From positions 37,314 through 101,313 of the IMG/VR virus record IMGVR_UViG_3300006846_000001: DNA of 64,000 nucleotides; one strand, written 5' to 3'. A program made the position numbers and the translations under genes. Of this stretch, positions 1 through 7,286 are shown piece after piece. The stretch is from a virus. A model generated the notes under the pieces. That model was not told the DNA's origin. It was given only the letters and a program-made list of their open reading frames with translations, and ran no database searches. Numbering within the stretch: the stretch's first letter is position 1; each line of letters starts with the position of its first letter.

Positions 1-204
1 ATCCGGCTCATCGAGCGGGATGGGAGTTGAGGGCCGCGGGGCGTCAGCGAGTTGCGCCTCCACGGCGGCGGCGATCCAGCCGTTGCGGGTGACCTTCGGG
101 GCGCCCTCCGGTCGGCGCTCATTGGCGAGCTCGACGGCGGCCGTGATCCGGGCGGCCAGCCCGTCAGGGAGGCGCACGGAGATGGGCGCGGGCTGAGGTG
201 CCAT
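1..204 (-). CDS. Ribbon-helix-helix DNA-binding protein (partial, 3' end outside window)
   Basis: Starts at the ATG at 204 and runs off the left edge after 68 codons. The N-terminal strand (PAPISVRLPDG) is followed by two helices separated by a short turn, ending near QLAD; this matches the CopG/Arc ribbon-helix-helix fold. Such proteins are usually dimeric repressors that bind tandem repeats. A perfect 10-bp tandem repeat lies in its own promoter at 220-239, which suggests autoregulation. It is a candidate regulator of the phage, but nothing in the sequence links it to the palindromic operators elsewhere. The RHH call is from pattern only. Confidence 0.7.
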   Translation of the reverse strand, partial: MAPQPAPISVRLPDGLAARITAAVELANERRPEGAPKVTRNGWIAAAVEAQLADAPRPSTPIPLDEPD

Positions 205-240
205 AGGTAGTAATACTAACGGGGCGTGCCGGGGCGTGCA
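205..240 (-). promoter_or_regulatory. Promoter of the RHH gene with tandem 10-bp repeat
   Basis: On the minus strand a -10 box TAGTAT lies 8 bases before the ATG, predicting a leaderless mRNA. Immediately upstream, GCACGCCCCG occurs twice in tandem (220-239), filling the -10/-35 spacer. RHH repressors bind such tandem repeats, so this is a plausible self-operator. The -35 box is weak. Confidence 0.5.
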
Positions 241-246
241 GTACTA

Positions 247-552
247 CTACCCGGGGACCTCACCGGCCGCCGTCCAGGCCCCGCGGTACACCCAGGAGTG
301 GCCGCAGGAGCAGTGCAGGCGGGGCAGCAGGAAGTCGGTGTCGGCGCTGCGGGCCAGCCACTCCACGTGGAGGGTGTCCTGGTCAGAGCCGGTCACGAGG
401 GCGGACCATGCGACCTTGGCGACGACCTCGAAGATGACCTCGTTGTCACCGCTGTCGTCGCTCCCATGGCACCGCGGGCAGGTAATACCACTGGTTGTGT
501 CACAGGTCTCAGCCCGGGAATTCGGGGGACCTGCTGCCACCTCGGGGGTCAT
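247..552 (-). CDS. Small putative zinc-binding protein, unknown function
   Basis: 101 residues from the ATG at 552, which overlaps the stop of the preceding gene (ATGA), so translation is probably coupled. A CPRCHGSD knuckle near residue 25 and a CSCGHSW motif near residue 83 form a likely four-cysteine zinc site around a beta-rich middle. No family recognised. It is the second-last gene before the left edge, in the run that follows the small terminase gene. Confidence 0.6.
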   Translation of the reverse strand: MTPEVAAGPPNSRAETCDTTSGITCPRCHGSDDSGDNEVIFEVVAKVAWSALVTGSDQDTLHVEWLARSADTDFLLPRLHCSCGHSWVYRGAWTAAGEVPG

Positions 553-917
553 GAGGCGCGGGTCCGTTGGTGCCGGCGCATGGCCACGCCACCAGCCCGG
601 AGGATGCGCCACACCCTCCCCTCTGACAGACCAAAGGCCACGGCGACCGTCTTGCACGTGGCCTGCTCGTCGGTCTCGTAAGCCTGGCAGATGGCCTCGT
701 CGCGCTCGTCGCGGGGCACCGGGTGGGCCACGACGCCACGCAGCCGGTAGAGGGCCCGGCAGCGGTGACACGTCCACCGGTAGGCAGGTGGCTCATCAGG
801 GCCGGGGCACCGGTCGAAGTGAGCTCCGCCCAGGCACGGCGTGCGCTCCAGGGAGTCGAGGACGTCCTCGAGGACGTCCCTGGTCAGGGCTGGGTTCGTG
901 ACGGTCGGGCTGCTCAC
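549..917 (-). CDS. Putative HTH protein with CxxC motif
   Basis: 122 residues. The middle holds a CHRC pair and the C-terminal third has a helix-turn-helix pattern of the resolvase/sigma-like kind (TVAVAFGLSEGRVWRILRAGG). It overlaps both neighbours by 4 bp (ATGA junctions). It could be a small regulator; no target is visible. Family not assigned. Confidence 0.6.
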   Translation of the reverse strand: MSSPTVTNPALTRDVLEDVLDSLERTPCLGGAHFDRCPGPDEPPAYRWTCHRCRALYRLRGVVAHPVPRDERDEAICQAYETDEQATCKTVAVAFGLSEGRVWRILRAGGVAMRRHQRTRAS

Positions 918-1153
918 TGGCCGGTCTCATCCAGAGGTACGGCCAGGCCGTCACCCTGGTTGTAGCGGGTGGTGTGGTGCCGGATGGACTCCAGCTCGCG
1001 GGCCAGGCGCGCCCACCGGATGGCCAGGCCGTTTGCGATCTCACCTCGGGGCCGGCCGGCGTGCGCGTCACGGGCGGCAGCCCACCGGGCCGCCGCAGCG
1101 CGGGCAGACGCGATGGCCTCGGCGTGGGCGTCCTCGTCCAGCTCAGCGGGCAC
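914..1153 (-). CDS. Small helical protein, unknown function
   Basis: About 79 residues if translation starts at the GTG at 1153, which overlaps the end of the upstream gene by 11 bp. An upstream extension to 1207 is open but lies inside the neighbouring gene. The protein is Ala/Arg-rich and predicted almost wholly helical. No family recognised. Confidence 0.5.
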   Translation of the reverse strand: MPAELDEDAHAEAIASARAAAARWAAARDAHAGRPRGEIANGLAIRWARLARELESIRHHTTRYNQGDGLAVPLDETGQ

Positions 1154-1379
1154 GGTCGCCGTCCACGGTCCCGCGGGTCGAGGTGTGCCGGCCCGTCGAC
1201 CCGCCACCCCCGAGGGTGGGGCCGTCCTCTTTGCCGGGGTTGTCGTAGAGGGGCACCGGCGTGGAACGGACGGGCGGGGGGCCGGAGAGGATGCGATCGG
1301 CGGCGGCAGCGTCGAAGCCGGAGTCGAGGATCATCTGGCGGACGAGGTCGGGGGTGTCGTCAGGATCGTTGCGGGGCAC
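1143..1379 (-). CDS. Small protein with UBA-like N-terminus, unknown function
   Basis: 78 residues from a GTG at 1379 with a strong AGGAGG Shine-Dalgarno 5 bases upstream. Residues 9-31 (DLVRQMILDSGFDAAAADRIL) resemble a short three-helix motif; the rest is Gly/Pro/Ser-rich and probably disordered. It follows the small terminase gene after a 12-bp gap. Function unknown. Confidence 0.55.
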   Translation of the reverse strand: MPRNDPDDTPDLVRQMILDSGFDAAAADRILSGPPPVRSTPVPLYDNPGKEDGPTLGGGGSTGRHTSTRGTVDGDRAR

Positions 1380-1391
1380 GGTTCCTCCTGG

Positions 1392-2174
1392 TCAGGTGGG
1401 CTGGTCGCCCGGGTCAGGTGGGCGCTGGTCCGCCTCGTCGATGACGTCCACGTCGATGATCTGGTCCTCGGTGACGCCCGCGGCGGAGAGTTGGGTGAGG
1501 GCCTCAGTCTTGCGGCGGTGCAGGGCGATGAGGGCGTCGTTGATCTCGTCGACGGGGTCGGTGCCCAGATCGAGCTCGTCGAGGTCGGCTCCGCCGTTGA
1601 GGTCGATGTCGATGCGGGTGTGGTGGCCCCAGCGGGTGGGGAAGCGGCGTTCCATGCGCCACTGGATGGCCTGGCGGTCGGGGAGGGTGTGGGTGGTCTT
1701 GACGGAGCGTTCGATGACGTCGTAGATGGGTTCGCCGTCGGGGCCGCGGATGATGTTGCCGGCGGCGTTGCGGCGGGCTTCGACCTTCTCGGTGGTGGTG
1801 GTTTGGGGGATGCCGCCGAGGGCGAGGCGGGCGAGTAGTTGCAGGTCACGGGCCTCCGCCTCGGCCAGCGCGGAGCGGAGAGAGAGTGAGAATTCGCGGG
1901 CTAGGCGTTGGGCTTTGCGGAGCTTGGAGGGGCGAGTCCCTTCGAGGACGAGGCGGTGGGCGCGGGCGCCTTCGCGGAGCCAACCTTGCACGACCATGCG
2001 GTCGACTTGGACGAGGTTCGCGGCCGTCTCGAGGTAGTTGCCGCCGCGGACGTAGCGGACGATGGCATCAGCCACGGTGACGGGGGCGCCGGTTTGGGGG
2101 TTGTATTCGTGGACTTCGTCGAGGCGGGTGGGGCGACCGGCGGGTTGTCCAGTGGGCGGTCGTCCGGTGGTCAT
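1392..2174 (-). CDS. terS: Terminase small subunit
   Basis: 260 residues. The N-terminus carries an HTH region (about residues 32-70, with TAANLVQVDRMVVQGWLREG). The middle has the family-typical segment RQAIQWRMERRFPTRWG (about residues 168-184), seen in many actinophage small terminases just before the oligomerisation region. The acidic C-terminus is probably disordered. It would recognise packaging sites and recruit the large subunit, which is not in this window. A terS at the far downstream end of a gene order that starts with the capsid at the other edge suggests that the large subunit and portal genes lie beyond 64000 or across the genome ends. Confidence 0.75.
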   Translation of the reverse strand: MTTGRPPTGQPAGRPTRLDEVHEYNPQTGAPVTVADAIVRYVRGGNYLETAANLVQVDRMVVQGWLREGARAHRLVLEGTRPSKLRKAQRLAREFSLSLRSALAEAEARDLQLLARLALGGIPQTTTTEKVEARRNAAGNIIRGPDGEPIYDVIERSVKTTHTLPDRQAIQWRMERRFPTRWGHHTRIDIDLNGGADLDELDLGTDPVDEINDALIALHRRKTEALTQLSAAGVTEDQIIDVDVIDEADQRPPDPGDQPT

Positions 2175-2198
2175 GGTGGGACTGTATACAGGTGGGGG
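2175..2198 (-). promoter_or_regulatory. Possible leaderless promoter of terS
   Basis: The gap holds the perfect palindrome CTGTATACAG. On the minus strand TATACA ends 8 bases before the terS ATG, the spacing seen at the strong leaderless promoters of this phage, and there is no Shine-Dalgarno. No good -35 box is visible. Confidence 0.3.
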
Positions 2199-2543
2199 TT
2201 AGGTGGTGGCGGGGGTCGGCGGTGGTGACTGGTCCCTGAGATGCTCGATCTCGTCGACCAGCGCCTGGATGGTCTGGGCGTCGCGGGACCGCTCGTCACC
2301 CACGAGGTGCCCGGCCAGCTTCTCGGCACGCACCAGGAGGTCGTCGTGAGCGGGGCGGGCAGGCAGCAGAGCCACGAGGTCGGAGCTGATCGTGCGGATG
2401 CGGTAGGCGGCGTCGCCCATCACGGCCGATGTGTGACCGCTGGCAGGGACAGCGTCCAGTTCGTCGGCAGTGCGGCGCAGCTCAGCGACCAGTTCCCGGA
2501 TCTGCTCTCGGGTGGGGCCGGGTACCGGCTGGTCGACGCTCAC
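2199..2543 (-). CDS. Helical protein, unknown function
   Basis: 114 residues from a GTG at 2543 that overlaps the upstream stop (GTGA). Predicted helices span residues 10-50 and 65-105, with a Pro/Thr tail. No conserved motif recognised. Its stop lies 24 bp before terS. Confidence 0.55.
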   Translation of the reverse strand: MSVDQPVPGPTREQIRELVAELRRTADELDAVPASGHTSAVMGDAAYRIRTISSDLVALLPARPAHDDLLVRAEKLAGHLVGDERSRDAQTIQALVDEIEHLRDQSPPPTPATT

Positions 2544-2698
2544 CGGTTGTTCCCGAAGATGCCAGCGAACAGGCGACGCATGGAGCCGACCATTACCAGC
2601 GTCAGGCGACAGGTCTCGCAGGCTCGGGCAGCACCGAAGCCGTGCGGGCAGCGGCCAGCGAGCGTCTCGTCCAGCGCATCCGGCTCAGGACTGGCCAT
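2540..2698 (-). CDS. 52-residue CxxC mini-protein
   Basis: A very small gene (MASPEPDALDETLAGRCPHG...) with C17 and a CETC motif, a likely half zinc site. It ends in a TGA overlapping the GTG of the next gene, and its start lies inside the end of the 37-codon gene upstream. The overlapping junctions on both sides and the clean frame support it being real. Function unknown. Confidence 0.5.
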   Translation of the reverse strand: MASPEPDALDETLAGRCPHGFGAARACETCRLTLVMVGSMRRLFAGIFGNNR

Positions 2699-2798
2699 CG
2701 CCGGCCACCTCCGTCAGCTGGTCGATCATGTCGGCCCACGACTCGTACATGCTGACCTCGGCGGCGATCGCCTCTTCCCAGTCACTCATGGTGGCCAT
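2685..2798 (-). CDS. 37-residue acidic mini-protein
   Basis: Starts at an ATG overlapping the upstream stop (TGATG) and encodes a short acidic amphipathic helix (SDWEEAIAAEVSMYESWADM). It overlaps the next small gene by 14 bp. No family; supported mainly by the coupled start and phage-like gene packing. Confidence 0.45.
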   Translation of the reverse strand: MATMSDWEEAIAAEVSMYESWADMIDQLTEVAGDGQS

Positions 2799-3322
2799 CA
2801 CGGCTCCGTTGGTCGGGTGTAGAGGATCGAGTAGCGGTACCGGTCGCAGAGGCACCGCTCACCGTCAACGAGGCGGGTGCACGCCCCGGCATTGGTGGGG
2901 CCGGCGTGGGAGTCGCGGCGGCATTTGCAGCGCGAGCACGGCAGGGCCGGGTGGTCGTGGGGGACCTCAACGGCGGGGTCCAGGAGTAGGGACCCGTCAG
3001 GGCGGCGGGTCAGGATGAAGCGTTGACCGTGCTCCAACCCGAGGCGGGCCACGTTGATGCGGGCCTGAGCGTCGACGCGCACGAGGCGACTCAAGTCGCC
3101 GGCGTCGATGAGGTCGGGGAGTGCCAGGGGATCGGGGGGCTGCGGCGGCGGGGTGATGGTGAAGCCCAGTTCCTCGAGTGCGGCGCAGCCGAGGCGGACG
3201 CCCTCGATGACGTCGCCGGTGCCCCAGGGTCGGCCCTCGCTGGCCTGGGGCAGCGTGTTGTGGAGGGCCGCCGCGATCACGTCGACGTGATCGGGGTGGG
3301 CGATGGGCGGGGTGGTGGTCAT
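2798..3322 (-). CDS. Hypothetical protein with C-terminal cysteine cluster
   Basis: 174 residues from the ATG at 3322 (TGATG overlap with the upstream gene). The first 60 residues are helical and a Pro-rich linker follows. The C-terminus has CSRCKCRRDSH and CTRL...CLCDRY, probably one zinc site. No function recognised. Confidence 0.6.
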   Translation of the reverse strand: MTTTPPIAHPDHVDVIAAALHNTLPQASEGRPWGTGDVIEGVRLGCAALEELGFTITPPPQPPDPLALPDLIDAGDLSRLVRVDAQARINVARLGLEHGQRFILTRRPDGSLLLDPAVEVPHDHPALPCSRCKCRRDSHAGPTNAGACTRLVDGERCLCDRYRYSILYTRPTEP

Positions 3323-4026
3323 CAGTCTCCCAGGATGCAGGCGTCGCCGCGGGTGTGATGGTCGGGGGTGCACGCCAGGCACGACGAGTAGGCGGGGTCC
3401 GACCACTGGGGTTCGGCCGTGACCACGAGGTCGGCGACCCCGACGAGGAGGCGGTTGGCGATGCGCTCCTGGAGCGGTCCCCAGAACGACTCCCACGCGG
3501 GCGGGGCCAGCATGTGGGCGGGCACGTTCTCGATGAGGACGCCGCCCTCGCCGGGGGCGTTCCAGCGGTGCGACATGGTGACGCGGCAGTACCGGGGGAC
3601 CGGCGGGTTCGCCTCATGGAGGCGATCGATCTCAGCGGCGAGGAGGGCGCCAGCGCGGGCCAGGTTCACGACGGGATCGACGTCGGGGCGCCACGTGTCG
3701 GTACCCCACGGCCAGCGGTCCGGGGCCTTGAGCTTCCCATCGCTGGTGCGGCCGCACACGTAGCCCAGGCGGTCCGGTTCCTCCTCATCGAGGATGGCCT
3801 GCATCCTGGCGGCCTCGCCTCGGTCGTTCAGGCGGTCGACGGTCTCGGGGCCTCGGACGGTGAACCACCACTCAGCGTCGGTGAGCGCGCGGGCCACGGC
3901 GATGAGGGCCTGGGCAGCGGACAGGTACTCGCTGCGATGCTCGATGGGGGCACCGGAGGGCGTGGCGTGGGAGGAGCGGTCCAGGCCCTTGCGGCGCTGC
4001 TCCCAGATGATGTCATGGCCCCTCAC
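3322..4026 (-). CDS. Hypothetical protein, 234 aa
   Basis: Starts at a GTG at 4026 overlapping the stop of the 34-residue membrane gene (GTGA). Soluble, mixed alpha/beta, rich in Trp and charged residues, with a C-terminal CLAC...C group. No catalytic signature recognised. It is one of a coupled set of four genes whose promoter lies at 4601-4638. Confidence 0.6.
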   Translation of the reverse strand: MRGHDIIWEQRRKGLDRSSHATPSGAPIEHRSEYLSAAQALIAVARALTDAEWWFTVRGPETVDRLNDRGEAARMQAILDEEEPDRLGYVCGRTSDGKLKAPDRWPWGTDTWRPDVDPVVNLARAGALLAAEIDRLHEANPPVPRYCRVTMSHRWNAPGEGGVLIENVPAHMLAPPAWESFWGPLQERIANRLLVGVADLVVTAEPQWSDPAYSSCLACTPDHHTRGDACILGD

Positions 4027-4127
4027 GGCCGGCGCCGCTTGAAGGGGTCCCAGATGCCCAGGAACCCGGCCAGGCACGCCACCCACACGACGGCGGCGAT
4101 GCCGATGATCACCTCGTCGGGGATCAC
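4023..4127 (-). CDS. 34-residue single-pass membrane mini-protein
   Basis: Encoded between two coupled genes, with GTGA overlaps at both ends. Residues 6-26 (VIIGIAAVVWVACLAGFLGIW) form one hydrophobic helix, followed by a basic tail (KRRRP), giving a predicted N-out/C-in topology. Small phage membrane proteins of this kind can act in exclusion or host takeover; no direct evidence here. Confidence 0.55.
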   Translation of the reverse strand: MIPDEVIIGIAAVVWVACLAGFLGIWDPFKRRRP

Positions 4128-4600
4128 TGGCGGCCCAGCTCCTCGTCGATGATCCGGGCGGCCGCCTCGACCTCATCGCGGGGACCGGTGATGGTCGCCG
4201 TGACGGTGCGGGTCTGGGCCGGGGGGCGGGGACGCAGGGTCCGCAGGACGGTGAGGGCGGCCCTGACGCGCTGCTGGGCGATGGGCAGATGGTGCATCCC
4301 CGCGTCCGTGGTGGGGTCCAGGGCCTTGAGGGCGCCGTGGGCATCGAGCAGCTCAGCGATCGCGGCGTGGCACGCACCAAGGTCCGTCCTCACCCGTTCC
4401 TCATTGAGGCGGGACCGGTTGAGGCCGTGGGAGAGGCGGCGGTGGGAGGCGGCGAGGTGGGCGACGTCGCGGTTGGCGCGCAGGTCCATGGGGTCGCCCA
4501 GGTTGGATGCCAGGTTGAGGAAGGCCCGCTGGGCGGCGGCCTCGACTTCCTCGTCGGTCATCACGTCCGGGTCGGGGGCGGGTGTGGTTGGGTCAGCCAT
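4124..4600 (-). CDS. Helical protein, first gene of operator-controlled operon
   Basis: 158 residues. The start at the ATG at 4600 is fixed by a promoter whose -10 box TAGGGT ends 8 bases upstream, so the mRNA is probably leaderless. The body is predicted helical (residues 15-125) with a C-terminal Thr/Arg segment; no family recognised. It leads the coupled genes at 4023, 3322 and 2798. Confidence 0.6.
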   Translation of the reverse strand: MADPTTPAPDPDVMTDEEVEAAAQRAFLNLASNLGDPMDLRANRDVAHLAASHRRLSHGLNRSRLNEERVRTDLGACHAAIAELLDAHGALKALDPTTDAGMHHLPIAQQRVRAALTVLRTLRPRPPAQTRTVTATITGPRDEVEAAARIIDEELGRQ

Positions 4601-4638
4601 ACCCGGCGACCCTAACCGGGGTTAGCGGGCGGTGTCGA
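4601..4638 (-). promoter_or_regulatory. Operator-promoter (palindrome CTAACCCCGGTTAG)
   Basis: Minus strand: TCGACA (-35), an 18-bp spacer holding the palindrome at 4612-4625, TAGGGT (-10), then 8 bases to the ATG. The stop codon (TAA) of the preceding gene lies inside the palindrome. Confidence 0.7.
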
Positions 4639-4885
4639 GGGGTTGCACCCACCATGTGATGAGGGCGGGGTTGGCGTTGAGGGGAAGGATGTAGCGGCGC
4701 ATGCCCTCTTGGATGCGCGCCAGGTGGTCCGGCCCGTTGGGGCCGACGAGGAGGGTGGCCATCGATTCGGTGCCGTGGAACACGGCGGTGGCGGGGTCGT
4801 CGTAGCCATCCACCGGGCAGGACGCGTGGAGGAGGAAGCGGGCCTGGTCCGGGCGAGAGCAGAGGTCTCTGGAGGAGTCAGGCAC
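4622..4885 (-). CDS. Hypothetical protein, 87 aa
   Basis: Small soluble protein with the hydrophobic segment SMATLLVGPNG in its middle. It overlaps the upstream gene by 8 bp and its stop lies in the operator of the next gene. No family recognised. Confidence 0.5.
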   Translation of the reverse strand: MPDSSRDLCSRPDQARFLLHASCPVDGYDDPATAVFHGTESMATLLVGPNGPDHLARIQEGMRRYILPLNANPALITWWVQPLDTAR

Positions 4886-5210
4886 CGGTGGTGCGCTCCT
4901 CGATGATGGCCCGGCGGCGTGCGAGCTCGGCCCGGCCGGCGTCCGTGAGGCGCCACGGCAGGGCTTGGCCGTGGCCCCACATCGGGGGGTGGAACTTCTC
5001 GGCCAGGCCCTGGGCCTTGAGGCGGCGTAGGCCCTTGTCGGCCCACCCGGCGAGGACTGAGCGGGCGACGTCGGGGGCGCGGTCGGTCATGTGCTGGCAG
5101 AACGCTGACACGATGCCGGTGGTGGTGGCCCACCCGTCGTGGAGGTTCTCTTGCCGTTCGATCTCCCAGAGGAGCCAGCGGGCCGCCTTGTGCGGGCCAC
5201 GGGCGCTCAC
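4878..5210 (-). CDS. Putative winged-helix protein
   Basis: 110 residues from a GTG at 5210 overlapping the upstream stop. The order of helices and a final short hairpin (LRRLKAQGLAEKF...LPWRLTDAGRAEL) resembles a winged-helix domain of the MarR/PadR kind. The match is structural in style only. It could be a DNA-binding regulator. Confidence 0.5.
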   Translation of the reverse strand: MSARGPHKAARWLLWEIERQENLHDGWATTTGIVSAFCQHMTDRAPDVARSVLAGWADKGLRRLKAQGLAEKFHPPMWGHGQALPWRLTDAGRAELARRRAIIEERTTGA

Positions 5211-5968
5211 GTGGCCGGGAGGGGGTAACCGGGCCGGGCGGGCCGGGGGTGGGTGCGGACCTCGAGGAAGACGGGCATCGTCGAGGAGGGGCGCCAGTCG
5301 GCGCCGTCGAGGCGCAGGTTGAGGCGCACCTCCTGCCCCGGCGTGAGGCCATCCAACCACCGGCCGGGCTGGCCGGCCAGCCCGGCCCGGCCGTCGTCTC
5401 GGATCACGGTCACACGCTCGGGGGTGGTGGCATCGAAGCGGCCCTGGATGACGTAGCGGGGCTGGAAGTCCGGGGGTTGGGCCTCGTCGAGGACGGTGAC
5501 GGCCCAGTGGGTGGCGCCCGGTCGGGGCACGACGATGCCGGCCAGCTCCACCCACACCCGCGTCAGGTCCGGGGGGACGGTGAAGTTCACCGCGGGGTCC
5601 GGGACCGGGGTGCCGGGGAAGTGGCCCGTGACGCGCTCGTAGCCGATGAGTCCCTCACAGGGGCCGGCCACGCTGTGGTTGTACGCGGGGGGCTGGGCGA
5701 GGTAGGGGTCAGCGTCGGGGTGGCCGGCGCCGTCCCAGTCGAGGAGCTGCGCCGCGTCGATCTCGATATGAGCGTCGGGGGCGGCCGTGAGGAGGCGCAC
5801 GAAGTCGGGCCAGTCCTCGGTGCCCATGATGAGCTGCCCGACCTTCGCTCCGTTGCGGTCGGCGTGTTGGGCGGCGTTGCCTACCCAGATGCCCACGTGG
5901 ACGTGATCGCCCGGTACGTGCTGGCGTGCTCGGATGCGCCAGTGGCGGATCTGGTGCGGGGGTGTCAT
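5207..5968 (-). CDS. Hypothetical protein, 253 aa
   Basis: A soluble protein rich in beta strand and proline, with no recognised motif. The N-terminus (HVPGDHVHVGIWVGNAAQHAD) is His-rich. Linked to both neighbours by 4-bp overlaps in the co-transcribed run from 8.1 kb downwards. Confidence 0.55.
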   Translation of the reverse strand: MTPPHQIRHWRIRARQHVPGDHVHVGIWVGNAAQHADRNGAKVGQLIMGTEDWPDFVRLLTAAPDAHIEIDAAQLLDWDGAGHPDADPYLAQPPAYNHSVAGPCEGLIGYERVTGHFPGTPVPDPAVNFTVPPDLTRVWVELAGIVVPRPGATHWAVTVLDEAQPPDFQPRYVIQGRFDATTPERVTVIRDDGRAGLAGQPGRWLDGLTPGQEVRLNLRLDGADWRPSSTMPVFLEVRTHPRPARPGYPLPAT

Positions 5969-6273
5969 GGGGTCACCTCAGGAGGGGAAGAGTCAGCGGA
6001 ATGGGGGCGGGGCGGCGGAGGGCCCGGAGGGCGGGGCGGCCACGGAGGCGGGGGTGTGGGCGGGGTGCGCCTGTGCCGGGCCACCAGGTCCTCGGCGGCC
6101 TCCGTCAGGGCGTTGATGAGATACGCGAAGCCCATGCCCATGAGGAGCAGCACGAAGCACACGAAGGCCACGGCCTGCCAGGACAGCTCCGGTATGAAGA
6201 CGCGGATCATGACGAGGGCGCCGGTGGCCACGCCCAGCCCGTAGTCGTACGGGTCGAACAGGGGCCGCTTCAC
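5965..6273 (-). CDS. Two-helix membrane protein with Pro-rich tail
   Basis: 102 residues from a GTG at 6273 (GTGA overlap). Two hydrophobic helices span about residues 13-28 and 33-54; the rest (from residue 68) is a proline-rich cytoplasmic or extended tail. Function unknown. It is far from the lysis cassette, so a holin role is unlikely. Confidence 0.55.
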   Translation of the reverse strand: MKRPLFDPYDYGLGVATGALVMIRVFIPELSWQAVAFVCFVLLLMGMGFAYLINALTEAAEDLVARHRRTPPTPPPPWPPRPPGPPPPRPHSADSSPPEVTP

Positions 6274-6728
6274 GGCGTGTCCAGGGTGCGGAGGCGCCCC
6301 GGGTCGTGGTGGACGGGCGCCAGGTTCTCGCTCGCCTCCAGGGGGCTGAGGCGGTCGAGGGCGTTGGGGGTGGCGCCGGCCGTCCAGTCCCGGATGCGCT
6401 GGTTGAAGACGAGGCGCCGGTCGTAGGCGTCGACCGCGGCGTTCGCCAGCGCTGGGCCGTGCTCGTCAGAGAAGGCCACAGCCTCCCGCCAGCTCTGGCA
6501 GCGGAGGGTCCTGGTGATCGTCGTGACCCGGTCGGCGATGAGGGGCAACTCCACGGTGACCTTCCACACCTGGAGGCCGTCCTCGTCGCCGTCGATGTCG
6601 AGCTCGGCGCTGATGGACAGCTCGTAGGGGCCGGCCAGGTTGGGGCGGTCAACGACGTACGTGGAGGTGAAGCGTTCCCACCGGAAGTTGGTGAGGGTCT
6701 CCTCGACGGTCGGGGCGGGGCTAGTCAT
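6270..6728 (-). CDS. Hypothetical protein, 152 aa
   Basis: The ATG at 6728 overlaps the upstream stop (ATGA), which favours this start over longer frames. The N-terminal half is beta-rich (PYELSISAELDIDGDEDG) and the C-terminal half helical. No family recognised. Confidence 0.55.
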   Translation of the reverse strand: MTSPAPTVEETLTNFRWERFTSTYVVDRPNLAGPYELSISAELDIDGDEDGLQVWKVTVELPLIADRVTTITRTLRCQSWREAVAFSDEHGPALANAAVDAYDRRLVFNQRIRDWTAGATPNALDRLSPLEASENLAPVHHDPGRLRTLDTP

Positions 6729-7051
6729 GGGGTCTCTCCTGGGCAGGGGCCGTCCGCGCACGACTCGTCGCAGGCGGGCTTGCAGCACGGGCCATCACGG
6801 TCGGGCTGGTAGTGGTGGTCGGGGTTGATGTGGTAGGCGGCCACGTGGTTGGGCACGGGGTCCGTTTGGCCGGCGGCCTGGTGGTGTCGGCGGCGTTGCC
6901 CGGCGTGGCGGCCCAGGTTCGTGGTGAGGCCGACCCAGCCGCAGACGCACCGGCAGTGCGGCTCCCGGTTGTGCCTGTAGATCATCCACTGGCGGCCGCC
7001 TCGGGCGGTGCACCCCTCGATGGGACAGACGATCATGCGGGGCCTCGTCAT
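6725..7051 (-). CDS. Putative zinc-finger protein, paralogue of the gene at 49812
   Basis: 108 residues from the ATG at 7051. Residues 9-50 contain CPIEGCTA, a His pair and CRCVCGWVG...H, a compact zinc finger. The same order and several identical positions (CP.EGCTA, R.P H.RC.CGWVG) occur in the protein at 49812-50099, so the two are paralogues. The C-terminus adds a second cysteine cluster (CCKPACDESC). Possibly nucleic-acid-binding. Confidence 0.6.
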   Translation of the reverse strand: MTRPRMIVCPIEGCTARGGRQWMIYRHNREPHCRCVCGWVGLTTNLGRHAGQRRRHHQAAGQTDPVPNHVAAYHINPDHHYQPDRDGPCCKPACDESCADGPCPGETP

Positions 7052-7281
7052 GGTCGTTGGGCCTTCCACTCGTTGAGCCGTTCGATGGGTACCCACACCT
7101 CGTAGGGGACGTCGGAGTCCCACTCCACGTCGCCTGTCTCCGTCAGGTACACGGCAGCGCCGTTGATGTGCACCCGGGCAGTCGATGCGCCGGCGTCAAG
7201 CTCGAGGCGCTGGACGCGCCCATCTGAGGTGGTGCCCGTCATCCGGTAGACGACGGTCCGGTAGGCGCGGCCGTGGTGCAC
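7048..7281 (-). CDS. Hypothetical small beta-rich protein
   Basis: 77 residues if translation starts at the GTG at 7281; a TTG at 7293, overlapping the upstream stop region, is an alternative. Predicted beta-rich. No family recognised. It sits between the dehydrogenase and the zinc-finger gene in one run. Confidence 0.45.
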   Translation of the reverse strand: MHHGRAYRTVVYRMTGTTSDGRVQRLELDAGASTARVHINGAAVYLTETGDVEWDSDVPYEVWVPIERLNEWKAQRP

Positions 7282-7286
7282 CGCCG

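Noticed and set aside
220-239. Tandem 10-bp repeat as a possible cohesive-end or packaging site
   Set aside because: Better explained as an operator in the RHH promoter; no evidence of genome ends here.
969-1838. Plus-strand 289-codon frame
   Set aside because: Gly/Val/Asp-rich shadow of the terminase small subunit gene.
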